Source: Rhodospirillaceae bacterium (GTDB taxonomy: Bacteria > Pseudomonadota > Alphaproteobacteria > Rhodospirillales > Rhodospirillaceae). From it: 64,000 nucleotides of DNA. The stretch is from assembly GCA_947476925.1 (NCBI GenBank), contig CANJSF010000015.1:32899-96898 (forward strand), read 5' to 3'. This document shows, in pieces, positions 24,953 through 33,265 of this stretch (its first letter is position 1; every line of letters starts with the position of its first letter). The translations under genes and the position numbers were made by a program. Below the pieces are notes generated by a model. It made no database searches and was not told the DNA's origin. It saw only the letters and a list, made by a program, of their open reading frames with translations.

Positions 24953-26116
24953 TCAATACGACCGCGGCAGGCCTAAAATATTCTGTCCGATGTAAGCTAG
25001 GATCAAGTTGGTCGAGACAGGCGCCACTTGGTAAAGTCGAGTTTCACGGAATTTACGCTCGATGTCGAACTCCTCGGCAAAAGCGAATCCGCCATGTACC
25101 TGCACACAACTTTCCGCCGCTGCCCAACTGGCTTCTGACGCGAGCATTTTACCAATATTTGCTTCTTCACCCATTGCCTCGCCCGCATCAAACATTTCTG
25201 CGGCGCGTTCGACGATTAGCGCGGCCGCTTTGTATTGCGCATAGGCTCGCGCGATAGGGAATTGAACGCCTTGGTTTTGGCCAATGGCGCGCCCAAACAC
25301 TTTACGGTCGTTGGCATAATCCACGGATTTTTTGATAAACCACTGCGCATCGCCCAAGCACTCCGAGGCAATCAACGTGCGCTCTGCATTCATGCCATCA
25401 AGGATGTACTTAAAGCCCCTGCCTTCTTCGCCGATCAGATTAGCCGCTGGCAGCTTCACATTGTCAAAAAACACTTCGGTGGTGGCGTGATTCATCATGG
25501 TGCGAATGGGCCGTATCGTCAGCCCCGCTTTCAGGGCGTCGCGCATATCGAGCATGAACACACTCAGGCCGTCGCCCTTTTTCGCAACTTTATCTATGGG
25601 TGTTGTGCGTGCGAGCAAAACCATGAAATCGGAATACTCAGCCCGGCTGGTCCAAATCTTCTGGCCATTGATGACGTAGTGATCATCTTTTTTCACGGCC
25701 GTGGTTTGCAGGGCCAAGGTGTCAGAGCCCGAAGTTGGTTCGGTCACGCCAAAAGCTTGCAGTCGAATGTCACCCTTGGCGATCTTCGGCAGCCAATCTT
25801 GTTTCTGAGTAGCGCTGCCGTGTTTCAGCACCGTGCCCATCGTGTACATCTGTGCGTGGATGGCGCCTGCATTGCAGCCGCTTTTGTGCGTTTCTTCTAA
25901 AATTGCGCAGGCGGCGCGCAAACCCAGGCCTGAACCGCCATATTCTTCAGGGATAAGTGCGGCTAAGAAGCCTGCCTTGGTCATCGCATCCACAAATTTG
26001 GTGGGGTATTCGCGGCTGCGGTCGGTCTCGCGCCAATACTCATTGGGAAATTCCGCGCACAAGGCGCGCACGGAGTCGCGAATAGCTTCAAGTTCGGCAA
26101 CTGATATGGTGGTCAT
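24953..26116 (-). CDS. acyl-CoA dehydrogenase (isovaleryl-like active site)
   Basis: This 387-residue flavoenzyme has FGVTEPTSGSD (122-132), the IWTSRAEYSDF block and the C-terminal VHGGFAFAEEFDIERKFRE motif. The catalytic Glu of medium-chain enzymes (Y-E-G-T) is replaced in RLYQVAPVSTN, while Glu245 in MNAERTL occupies the position used as base in isovaleryl-CoA dehydrogenase. This suggests a branched or short acyl-CoA substrate; the assignment is by alignment from memory. The ATG at 26116 is chosen over an upstream TTG. It starts 121 nt after the NnrU gene stop, so it may have its own promoter. Confidence 0.87.
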   Translation of the reverse strand: MTTISVAELEAIRDSVRALCAEFPNEYWRETDRSREYPTKFVDAMTKAGFLAALIPEEYGGSGLGLRAACAILEETHKSGCNAGAIHAQMYTMGTVLKHGSATQKQDWLPKIAKGDIRLQAFGVTEPTSGSDTLALQTTAVKKDDHYVINGQKIWTSRAEYSDFMVLLARTTPIDKVAKKGDGLSVFMLDMRDALKAGLTIRPIRTMMNHATTEVFFDNVKLPAANLIGEEGRGFKYILDGMNAERTLIASECLGDAQWFIKKSVDYANDRKVFGRAIGQNQGVQFPIARAYAQYKAAALIVERAAEMFDAGEAMGEEANIGKMLASEASWAAAESCVQVHGGFAFAEEFDIERKFRETRLYQVAPVSTNLILAYIGQNILGLPRSY

Positions 26117-26237
26117 GGGCAAATCGGTCCAATTCACAGACAAGCGGGCAATCTAACGAACTTGCCCTACCAATCAACAACCGCAGTGTCATGCCTTCGG
26201 ACCAAGCCCGCAATGTCCAATATGCGAACGTGAAGGT

Positions 26238-26936
26238 CTAAAAGGGCGGCAGCGGACTAACGCCAATGACGGCCTGATGAATCGTCAAAAACAACCCATA
26301 TGCGATCAGTGCCACCAGTGTGGGCAAGGACACCATGGCACGCCAAGGCGCGGCAATTCGCCCAGAAATGATCCCCGCAAAGGGAATCGACGATGTTTGG
26401 GCGGTCATCTCGGCCCAGGCATCTGCACCAAGCTCTCGCCGCCGCCGCACATCCAGAATTTTCGTGCCCAAAACACTAAATACAGCCAAGAGGCCAAACA
26501 GAATCGCCGTGCCCGCCTCGCCGTTTGACGCCAAGTGCCCGAAGCCCCACAACGCAAAGGACCACGGGAATGGATGACGCGTGACCGCCAATAAACCTGG
26601 CGCATTGGCTTTGAAGTGGCGCGCGCGAATTCTAATAGACAGCGGATTAGGCGTGACCCAGCCCCAGGCAAACAGCATTGCGGCAAAGATCATGCAAATC
26701 GCCGTAATCCACATGCCGGCCACTGTCATGGGCCATAGTTCAACCAGGGGTGCGCGTAGCGCCGCAATAATCAGCCATGTGGTAACGGCGAGGCTGATGA
26801 CCGAATAGACCAGCAAAAATCCACGCTCGCCTAACAGTGTGACAAATTTCGAGCGAATACCGCGGATTGACGGCAAGCTATGCGATACAAAAAAGATCGC
26901 CAGTGCGGCCCACAACTCGGCGAAGGTGCCGCTCAC
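26238..26936 (-). CDS. NnrU family integral membrane protein
   Basis: This 232-residue protein has about six hydrophobic segments. FFVSHSLPSIRGIRSKFVTLLGERGFLLVYSVISL at the N-terminus and TRHPFPWSFALWGFGHLASNGE in the middle are typical of NnrU. NnrU is linked to nitric-oxide respiration in Rhodobacter but is found more widely; related ICMT/isoprenylcysteine-like members have similar loops. Its ATG overlaps the stop of the upstream double-YCII gene by 4 nt. No denitrification genes are nearby. Confidence 0.85.
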   Translation of the reverse strand: MSGTFAELWAALAIFFVSHSLPSIRGIRSKFVTLLGERGFLLVYSVISLAVTTWLIIAALRAPLVELWPMTVAGMWITAICMIFAAMLFAWGWVTPNPLSIRIRARHFKANAPGLLAVTRHPFPWSFALWGFGHLASNGEAGTAILFGLLAVFSVLGTKILDVRRRRELGADAWAEMTAQTSSIPFAGIISGRIAAPWRAMVSLPTLVALIAYGLFLTIHQAVIGVSPLPPF

Positions 26937-27775
26937 GGCTTTTTCTTGGCATCTTGGCGGCGCTTCATTTCAGCCGCAAACCATTCCGGCGAGCGGTTAT
27001 AGCTTCCATCCAACTTGTAAAGATCCACGCGCTCAATCTCGATGGTCGAGAACATTCCGTTCTTTGTAAATGGATCATCATTGACATAGCGATCAATGGC
27101 GCCACGGTCATCGTTATCGCTGATCGAGATTCCGCCAATACGGTTATTGGCGTCATCTAAGATGGCCGCAGATACAACCGTCGACGAGTACTTTAACAAG
27201 TGCTTGTTGTGCTCGGGATCGAACTTTTTACGAATGTCTTCTACATCGCGATCAGTTGCATAAAGGCGCCGAACTAAAAACATGGTTTTAGCCCCCACAT
27301 CGGCTGTGGGCAGAACAGGAACTTTGTACCCTGCCGCTTGTTGGCGGCGTTGCAGCTCGGGCGCAAACCAGGCTGGTGCGCGATTGTAGCTGCCGTCAAT
27401 TTTATACAAATCCACGGGTGTGATTGTGATCGTGCCGTAAATGCCTGCCTTGGTGAACGGATCGTCGTATACATAGTGTTCGATATCAGCTCGCGTGTTG
27501 ATGTCGCTGATCGATACGCTGCCGACTCTCTTGCCACTCGGATCAATGATCGCCGAGGCCACGACACTTTGGCCAAACTTCAGCAGGTGTTTTTGGTGCG
27601 CGGGCTCTTGCGGCGTGCGTAAGGCTGCGATGTCTTTGTCGGTGGCATAAGTGCGGCGCACCATGAACATCAGTTTGCCGCCCAACAAAGGCGCTGTCTC
27701 AGCCATGGCTGGGGCACACGGCAAGATTGCTGCAATACTTGCGCTTGCGATGATGCTCCGGCGTGACAATGTCAT
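26933..27775 (-). CDS. exported protein with two YCII-like domains
   Basis: This 280-residue protein starts with a twin-arginine-like signal (SRRSIIASASIAAILPC, cleavage near residue 25). Two homologous halves follow (about 33-130 and 160-268). Each has the order: MVRR-YATD-D, H-KHLLK, V-A-I-D, and DDPFTK-G, then a VDLYK-DGSYNR-PEWFA tail. H-HL and DDPF are hallmarks of the YCII-related dimeric ferredoxin-like fold, which normally forms a homodimer. Here the dimer seems fused in one chain. It precedes NnrU and follows MaoC by 11 nt. Function is unknown. Confidence 0.75.
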   Translation of the reverse strand: MTLSRRSIIASASIAAILPCAPAMAETAPLLGGKLMFMVRRTYATDKDIAALRTPQEPAHQKHLLKFGQSVVASAIIDPSGKRVGSVSISDINTRADIEHYVYDDPFTKAGIYGTITITPVDLYKIDGSYNRAPAWFAPELQRRQQAAGYKVPVLPTADVGAKTMFLVRRLYATDRDVEDIRKKFDPEHNKHLLKYSSTVVSAAILDDANNRIGGISISDNDDRGAIDRYVNDDPFTKNGMFSTIEIERVDLYKLDGSYNRSPEWFAAEMKRRQDAKKKP

Positions 27776-27786
27776 GACTCACCTAC

Positions 27787-28305
27787 TTAATAGCCTGCCT
27801 TAGCTTCGATGTCGTTGTCGCGGCCCATGACCAAAATTGTGCGGAAGTACGAGCACACGACCTGGCCGCGTTGGTTCTTCGCTGTGGTTTTAAACTTCAC
27901 AATGCCTTGGCCGGGGCGGCTTTTTGACGGGCGCTTTTCCAAGACCTCAGACTCGGCATAAATGGTGTCGCCCGCAAACACCGGGTTGGGCAGCATGATA
28001 TCGGTCCAGCCTAAATTTGCGATGGCCTTTTGGCTCATGTCCGACACGCTCATGCCCGTGACAATCGACACCGTCAGCGTCGATACCACCAGGCGTTGAC
28101 CAAACTCGGTGTGCTTGGCGTACTCTGCGTCGTAGTGAATCGGATGCGTGTTATTCGTCAGTAACGTGAACCAGGTGTTGTCGGTCTCGGTAATCGTGCG
28201 ACCTGGACGATGCTCGTACGTTGCGCCTACTTCGAAATCTTCGAAGTAACGGCCGCCGCGTTCCCGATAACGCTTTTCTCCAACCTTGACTGCTTCGGCA
28301 ACCAT
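27787..28305 (-). CDS. MaoC family dehydratase
   Basis: This 172-residue hotdog-fold protein has the MaoC signature RTITETDNTWFTLLTNNTHPIHYDAEYA (about 36-63). Histidines 54 and 57 are conserved; the usual hydratase Asp in the TGD-NP-H loop is Asn here, as in mesaconyl/beta-methylmalyl-type homologues. FGQRLVVSTLTVSIVTGMSV is also typical. It probably hydrates or dehydrates a small acyl-CoA. It sits in the coupled minus-strand group, 12 nt after the deacetylase gene. Confidence 0.85.
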   Translation of the reverse strand: MVAEAVKVGEKRYRERGGRYFEDFEVGATYEHRPGRTITETDNTWFTLLTNNTHPIHYDAEYAKHTEFGQRLVVSTLTVSIVTGMSVSDMSQKAIANLGWTDIMLPNPVFAGDTIYAESEVLEKRPSKSRPGQGIVKFKTTAKNQRGQVVCSYFRTILVMGRDNDIEAKAGY

Positions 28306-28317
28306 CTTCGTCTCCTG

Positions 28318-29178
28318 TTATGTGGGCGCTTTAACTTGCGCGGCGAACGTTTCAGCAATCTCCAGGCGCGTGGCAAACCATACACCCGGCTTGCTCTGTG
28401 CATGCTCAATAAAGCGACGCAACTGACCAATACGGCCCGGCCGACCAATAATGCGTAAATGAACGCCGACCGACATCATCTTTGGTGTTGTCGCACTTTC
28501 GGCATAGAGCTCGTCGAATGTGTCGCACACATACTTCAGCCATTGGTCAGGCGTGTAGGCAGGTGCCATCCACATCTTCATGTCATTGGTGTCTAGCGCA
28601 TAGGGCACGATCACAATGGGCTTGGCTCCGGAGGTGTCCCAAAACGGAACATCGTCCGAATAATCATCCATATGATAGGTGAAGCCCTGCTCTATCAGAA
28701 GGTTTCGCGTGTTGCCTGTAATAAGATAGCGCGCGAGCCAACCCGCTGGCCGCGTGCCGCAGGTTGTTTTGATGCTCGCCACTGCTTTGGATATAAATTC
28801 GCGCTCGGTTGCCTCGTCGAAGCGGTGCTGTGCGGTCCAGCGATAGCCGTGCGCGCAAACTTCATGCCCACCACTCACGATGGCTTTGGCAACTTGCGGG
28901 GCGCGTTCTAAGGCCTGGGCAGCCGCAGTAAACGTTGCTTTGATCTTACTCTGCTCAATAAGCTTGAGCACGCGAGGAGCGGCAGCCTTAATGCCGTATT
29001 GATAGTTAGTTTCGTTACCGTAATTGCGAATCGGTTTGCCTAGCGCGACTTGGAACTCGTCGACGGGCTCAGGGCCACGATCGCCATCAAGGATGTTCTC
29101 CTCTGCACCCTCTTCGACATTAACAACGAGCGAAACTGCCAAGCGCGCACCGCCCGGCCACGAGAACGAACTCATCAT
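28318..29178 (-). CDS. polysaccharide deacetylase family (PuuE/allantoinase-like)
   Basis: This 286-residue protein belongs to the NodB-homology family. The N-terminal VVNVEEGAEE (about 19-27) is the variant in which Glu replaces the Asp pair, as in PuuE-type allantoinases. GGHEVCAHGYRW carries His105 and His110 for metal, and the late VGVHLRIIGRPGR block is typical. No signal peptide is visible, so a cytoplasmic amide or ureide substrate is likelier than a polysaccharide. It is 6 nt after the SDR gene. With the amidase downstream it suggests breakdown of an N-acyl compound. Confidence 0.78.
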   Translation of the reverse strand: MMSSFSWPGGARLAVSLVVNVEEGAEENILDGDRGPEPVDEFQVALGKPIRNYGNETNYQYGIKAAAPRVLKLIEQSKIKATFTAAAQALERAPQVAKAIVSGGHEVCAHGYRWTAQHRFDEATEREFISKAVASIKTTCGTRPAGWLARYLITGNTRNLLIEQGFTYHMDDYSDDVPFWDTSGAKPIVIVPYALDTNDMKMWMAPAYTPDQWLKYVCDTFDELYAESATTPKMMSVGVHLRIIGRPGRIGQLRRFIEHAQSKPGVWFATRLEIAETFAAQVKAPT

Positions 29179-29184
29179 AAACTC

Positions 29185-30018
29185 CTAGTGATATTCTTCG
29201 CCGCCTGAGACGTTCATAGCCTCGGCGGTAATATAGTCCGCTTGGTCCGAGCACAAAAATGAGCACGCTTTGGCAATATCATCAACCAATCCCGGTCGAC
29301 CTAAAGGGATACGCGCGCGCATGTCGGCCAAGTATTGATCGACACTCTTATTTTGCGCTTTGCTCATAAAATCATTCTGCCAAGCACCAAGGCCCGTCGT
29401 GACGTGGTTGGGGCAAATCGCATTGACGGTAATTTTATGCGCAGCCAATTCCATGGCGGCCGCGCGCGTTAACCCCACCAGACCATGTTTGCTCGCCGAA
29501 TAGGCTGCCGCTTGAGCAAAGCCAGACTTTGCCGCCTGGCTGGCAATGTTGATGATGCGTCCGCCGTTTCCCTGTTTGATCATTTGTTTGGCCGCATGTT
29601 TGGTGCCAAAAAAGCAGCCGCGCAAATTCACGCCAAGCACAGCATCCCAATGCTCTTGGGTCATATCGATCAATGGTCCAAATAGATAACCAATGCCAGC
29701 GTTGTTGACCAAGATATCAACACGCCCAAACGACTTAACGGTGAAGTCTACCAGTGCCGCGACGTCTTTTTCCACCAGCACATCGCCCGTAAAACCAGCC
29801 GCGTCACCGCCGGCTGCTTTTATCTCGTCGACAATTTGGTCCAGCTCGGCCTTCTGTCCAACGCCGTGAGAGGGGGCAATGTCGCCTTTCACCACGCCGA
29901 TATCATGGATCACAACTTTGGCGCCGTCGGCGGCAAGACGTTTCGCCATAGCTTCGCCCAGGCCCTTATGGCGGCCCGCGCCAGTGACGATGGCAACTTT
30001 GCCCTTCAAGTTGGACAT
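29185..30018 (-). CDS. short-chain dehydrogenase/reductase, cytoplasmic
   Basis: This 277-residue classical SDR has TGAGRHKGLG (12-21) with a two-residue insertion in the glycine motif, NNAG, a serine in INIASQAAKSG and the Y-S-A-S-K pair. The C-terminal SDQADYITAEAMNVSGGEEY matches FabG-like enzymes. The insertion RHK in the glycine motif is typical of SDRs acting on acyl-CoA intermediates. The start is the ATG at 30018 with GGGGGG upstream. It is the first gene of the minus-strand catabolic group that ends with the amidase. Confidence 0.86.
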   Translation of the reverse strand: MSNLKGKVAIVTGAGRHKGLGEAMAKRLAADGAKVVIHDIGVVKGDIAPSHGVGQKAELDQIVDEIKAAGGDAAGFTGDVLVEKDVAALVDFTVKSFGRVDILVNNAGIGYLFGPLIDMTQEHWDAVLGVNLRGCFFGTKHAAKQMIKQGNGGRIINIASQAAKSGFAQAAAYSASKHGLVGLTRAAAMELAAHKITVNAICPNHVTTGLGAWQNDFMSKAQNKSVDQYLADMRARIPLGRPGLVDDIAKACSFLCSDQADYITAEAMNVSGGEEYH

Positions 30019-30156
30019 GATGAGAACCCCCCGCAATCCAATGCCTATCGGATTAGGCTTTGGCTTGGTCCAAATCAACTCCCAATCGGCGCGCGTTCGC
30101 TTTCTTGGTGCCGTGATCTGTTGGACATTTCTGATGCGGTGAATTAAGCCCAGATC

Positions 30157-31368
30157 ATGCCCGAGTCTTCGCCCACGCCAATCCTGTCGCGCTGGCAACT
30201 GGCCGCCTCCAGCGCGTTATCGCCCTTTGCGTTGGTGGTTGTGTCTCCGTTGCTGCCTGAACTCAGGCGTCTTTACACGGCCACCGAGGCCGACGTGCAA
30301 TATGTGCTCTCGGCCTATCTGATTGGGCTTGGGGTAGCGCAGCTGATCCTGGGGGCCCTGTCAGATCGGTACGGTCGGCGGATCGTGTTGTTAATATCGT
30401 TGATCGTTTTTGCCGTCATGTCGGTGGTTTGCGCCTACGCCCCGACGTTGGAAGTTTTAATTGTTGCGCGATTCTTTCAGGCGTGCGGGGCGGCAGGCAG
30501 CGCCGCCATCTGCCGCGCGAGTGTTCATGATATCCATTCTGGCGATACTGCTGCCTATTACATGTCGTACATCGCCGTCGCGCATTCTATGGCCCACACC
30601 CTGGCACCCATGGCAGGTGGCTACGCTGGAGATGTTATCGGTTTTACCGGCGTCTTCCTCAGCCTTAGCATGTTGGCGCTGGCAATGATGGCGTGGTCGT
30701 GGCGCGCTATGCCTGAAACGCGATTGCGCGTCACCAATGCCTCAGCATTCAGCGCATGGCATCTCCTGACCATGAACGGCAGTTTACTTAAGTCGCCGGT
30801 CTTCGTGTGTTACGCGATGATCTACGGCCTGACGGGTGCGCCTTTTTTTGCATTCCTGGCGGCCGCACCCTCTTATTTTGTCGACCATTTTGGAATCCAG
30901 GGTGCTGCCTTTGGTGCCTATTGGTCATCGATGTCGTTGGCATTTCTAACCGGCGCCATGACTAGCGCTAGGTTGGTCAAGCGCATCGGTCGCTACACGT
31001 TGATTGGCTGGACCATTTGCGGCGTTGGATTTGTTGGCTTGGGCTGGCCGATTGTTGTCAGCGCGTTTGGTGCGACACCGGTCACCCTTATTGCACCTCT
31101 AGTGATGGTGTCCGGGTTGTTGGGCTTGATCACGCCATTGACGCTGTCTGGAGCAATCGCAACGCACCCCCAATTCGCCGGCGCGGCTTCGGGCTTATGC
31201 GGGGCGCTTACGATGGCCACTTCGGCGGCCTTAACTATTGTAGGTGGTCATTTTTATGACGGTACGGGCCTTGGACTTACCTGGCCCATGAGCGCAAGCA
31301 TGATGGCGATGGTCGGGTTTTATCTGGCGTTACGGGTTTTTGAACGCCGCCCGACCGCAGCGACCTAA
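30157..31368 (+). CDS. MFS drug-resistance transporter, Bcr/CflA type
   Basis: This 403-residue inner-membrane protein has 12 membrane segments. LGALSDRYGRR after segment 2 and the YVLSAYLIGLGVAQLILG region are typical of the Bcr/CflA and DHA1 families. It is transcribed divergently from the SDR operon with a gap of about 140 nt. The role is probably proton-coupled efflux, but an uptake role linked to the catabolic operon cannot be excluded. Confidence 0.85.
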   Translation: MPESSPTPILSRWQLAASSALSPFALVVVSPLLPELRRLYTATEADVQYVLSAYLIGLGVAQLILGALSDRYGRRIVLLISLIVFAVMSVVCAYAPTLEVLIVARFFQACGAAGSAAICRASVHDIHSGDTAAYYMSYIAVAHSMAHTLAPMAGGYAGDVIGFTGVFLSLSMLALAMMAWSWRAMPETRLRVTNASAFSAWHLLTMNGSLLKSPVFVCYAMIYGLTGAPFFAFLAAAPSYFVDHFGIQGAAFGAYWSSMSLAFLTGAMTSARLVKRIGRYTLIGWTICGVGFVGLGWPIVVSAFGATPVTLIAPLVMVSGLLGLITPLTLSGAIATHPQFAGAASGLCGALTMATSAALTIVGGHFYDGTGLGLTWPMSASMMAMVGFYLALRVFERRPTAAT

Positions 31369-31486
31369 CTTGGCTTCCACAGACTGCGCGATCGGTCACG
31401 TGTCCTGACGTTACAAAGGCGCAGTTGCAGTCAGCAAGGCCGGCCAGATAGCATAAGGTTTGTGCGCTTCAAATCGGCATCGACTC

Positions 31487-32008
31487 ATGAACGAGACAGC
31501 TACAGAGTGTGATCACTTAGCAGCCAATCCGCCGGATCCTGATCGTATTGTGCCGGGTGTTTCACGCGCGCAACTTGATCTGCCGCGCGCCATTGATGCC
31601 TGTCGGGCGGCAGTGGCAGCTCAGCCAGACACTGCGCGATTGTCTTATCAGTTGGGCCGATGCCTGTTTTATGCCGGTCAAACGGCAGATGCTCTGAAAA
31701 GCTTTAAACAGGCAGCCGATTTGGGCTATCGCCAAGCGCACTTTATTTTGGGGCTGATCATGATGCGCCGCTACGAAGGTGTGCCATTTGATGTATCACA
31801 TATCGAGCATCATTGGCGGGCGGCCGCGCGCCTGGACCAAGCCAACGCCCAAGTGAGCTATGTCCGCGAAGCCCTCCGGGGCAGTTTCGATAACATCTCA
31901 GACCGTTCGGATTGCGACGAATTGAAAAGATTCTTGGAGCGCGCGCGTCCCAAGGTGGACTATCTTGGGAGTCTGCTGGTCGACGACTTAACGGCGGCGC
32001 TATCATAG
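31487..32008 (+). CDS. Sel1/TPR-like protein without signal peptide (paralogue 1 of 3)
   Basis: This 173-residue protein has TPR/Sel1-type helical repeats: YQLGRCLFYAGQTADALKSFKQAADLGYRQAHFILGLI. The N-terminal block ECDHLAANPPDPDRIVPGV is shared with the next two genes. Unlike them it has no signal peptide; a stop codon directly upstream (31454-31456) rules out a longer reading. A TTG at 31460 is another possible start. No ribosome site is obvious. It may be cytosolic or a decaying copy. Confidence 0.65.
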   Translation: MNETATECDHLAANPPDPDRIVPGVSRAQLDLPRAIDACRAAVAAQPDTARLSYQLGRCLFYAGQTADALKSFKQAADLGYRQAHFILGLIMMRRYEGVPFDVSHIEHHWRAAARLDQANAQVSYVREALRGSFDNISDRSDCDELKRFLERARPKVDYLGSLLVDDLTAALS

Positions 32009-32033
32009 CGCCACTGCACTTGGGGAGCGCCAA

Positions 32034-32636
32034 ATGAAACAGTTATTGTGTGCGATGACAGCGATGGCATTGTGGACTATGCCAGCCCTTGCTGCCGAGG
32101 AAGTCACCGAGTGCGATAGGCTGGCCTCGCATGGATCGGACCCCGATAAGATTGCGCCAGGCGTGTCGGAAAGCAGCATGAATAAAGCCGCCGCACAAAG
32201 TGCATGCGAAGCTGCCGTGGCCAAAGACCCCAACAACCGGCGTTTGCGCTATCAACTGGGTCGTGCGTATTTTTATGACGGTAACTTTGTGAAGGCCATG
32301 CCGCACCTGGAATTCGCGGCCAATGCCGGCGGGCAACAAGCGCAGTTTGTGTTGGGCTATATCATCGATGGTGGGCAGGGCGGCGTGAAGAAAGAGCCAT
32401 GTCGCGTTGAGGACCTGTGGGTGAAGTCTGCGCGTCAGGGGCGCTTTGCCGCGCAAACAAGTTATCCGCATCACGTTGTGCGCGGGCTGTTCAAAGGCTG
32501 TAAACAACAGGCCAATACGGCCGAAATGCAGGGCTTTCTCGACGGCGCTAAAAAGCAGGCCGGTGACTATTACCAAAAACTTTTGGTCTCGATGCTGATG
32601 GAAGAGTTCGCCGTTTATAAAACCAAAAATCAATAA
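32034..32636 (+). CDS. exported Sel1/TPR-like protein (paralogue 2 of 3)
   Basis: This 200-residue protein has a signal peptide (about 1-20, ending ALAA). It then has TECDRLASHGSDPDKIAPGV, an N-terminal block common in alphaproteobacterial Sel1-repeat proteins, and YQLGRAYFYDGNFVKAMPHLEFAANAG...AQFVLGYIIDGG. It is about 70 percent like paralogue 3 by eye, sharing PNNRRLRYQLGR and GRFAAQ-SYPHHV. Conserved Cys residues (C23-like, C37-like) may form disulfides. It starts 25 nt after paralogue 1 with a GGGGAG site. Confidence 0.75.
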   Translation: MKQLLCAMTAMALWTMPALAAEEVTECDRLASHGSDPDKIAPGVSESSMNKAAAQSACEAAVAKDPNNRRLRYQLGRAYFYDGNFVKAMPHLEFAANAGGQQAQFVLGYIIDGGQGGVKKEPCRVEDLWVKSARQGRFAAQTSYPHHVVRGLFKGCKQQANTAEMQGFLDGAKKQAGDYYQKLLVSMLMEEFAVYKTKNQ

Positions 32637-32648
32637 GGAGTGATTGGT

Positions 32649-33254
32649 ATGAAAAACATCATTGCCGCAGTCGTCATCGCAATTGGGTCGATTGCAAGTT
32701 CGGCCCAGGCCCAGCAACCCCAAGTCACCGAATGCGACAAGCTGGTCTCGCATCCTGAAGACCCTGATCGCGTGGCGCCGGGCGTTCACGATGTGAAGGA
32801 TCATGCGGCGGCCATTGCCGCGTGCGAAGCTGATTTGAAGAAAGACCCCAACAATCGGCGCTTGCGGTATCAATTAGGTCGTGTGCTGTTTTACGATCAA
32901 CAGACTGCCAAAGCGATTCCTCACCTGGAGTACGCGGCCACAGCCGGTTCGCAGCAAGCGCAATTTGTGCTTGGCTATATCATCGACGAAGCATTGCAAG
33001 GCCTCAAGCGCGAGCCATGCAAAATCGAGGACTTGTGGTTTAAATCCGCAAACCAGGGACGCTTTGCCGCACAGGTCAGCTATCCGCACCACGTGATGAA
33101 TGCTCTGTTTCAGGGCTGCAAATTACAGGCTGACTCAAAGGCGATTGATGGGTATCTCGAAAAAGCCAAAGCCCAGGCCGATGGCTACTACCAGCAACTG
33201 CTCGTCAAAACCTTGACGTCAGACTATGCGCGCTTCAAAAGCGCCACCAAATAA
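32649..33254 (+). CDS. exported Sel1/TPR-like protein (paralogue 3 of 3)
   Basis: This 201-residue protein has a signal peptide (about 1-20, ending AQA). It carries the block TECDKLVSHPEDPDRVAPGV and the repeats PNNRRLRYQLGRVLFYDQQTAKAIPHLEYAATAG. The ATG at 32649 is chosen because AAGGAG lies 8 nt upstream. It is very similar to paralogue 2, indicating recent duplication. It lies 11 nt before the first MDR gene. Sel1-type repeats mediate protein-protein contacts, so a periplasmic scaffold role is plausible, but unproven. Confidence 0.75.
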   Translation: MKNIIAAVVIAIGSIASSAQAQQPQVTECDKLVSHPEDPDRVAPGVHDVKDHAAAIAACEADLKKDPNNRRLRYQLGRVLFYDQQTAKAIPHLEYAATAGSQQAQFVLGYIIDEALQGLKREPCKIEDLWFKSANQGRFAAQVSYPHHVMNALFQGCKLQADSKAIDGYLEKAKAQADGYYQQLLVKTLTSDYARFKSATK

Positions 33255-33265
33255 AGAAAGCGGTT

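Noticed and set aside
25235..25900. Plus-strand ORF of 221 codons inside the acyl-CoA dehydrogenase
   Set aside because: It is a shadow frame of a conserved enzyme, with no ribosome site.
32043..32873. Minus-strand ORF of 276 codons across the Sel1-like genes
   Set aside because: Its apparent internal repeat is the antisense image of the tandem paralogues.
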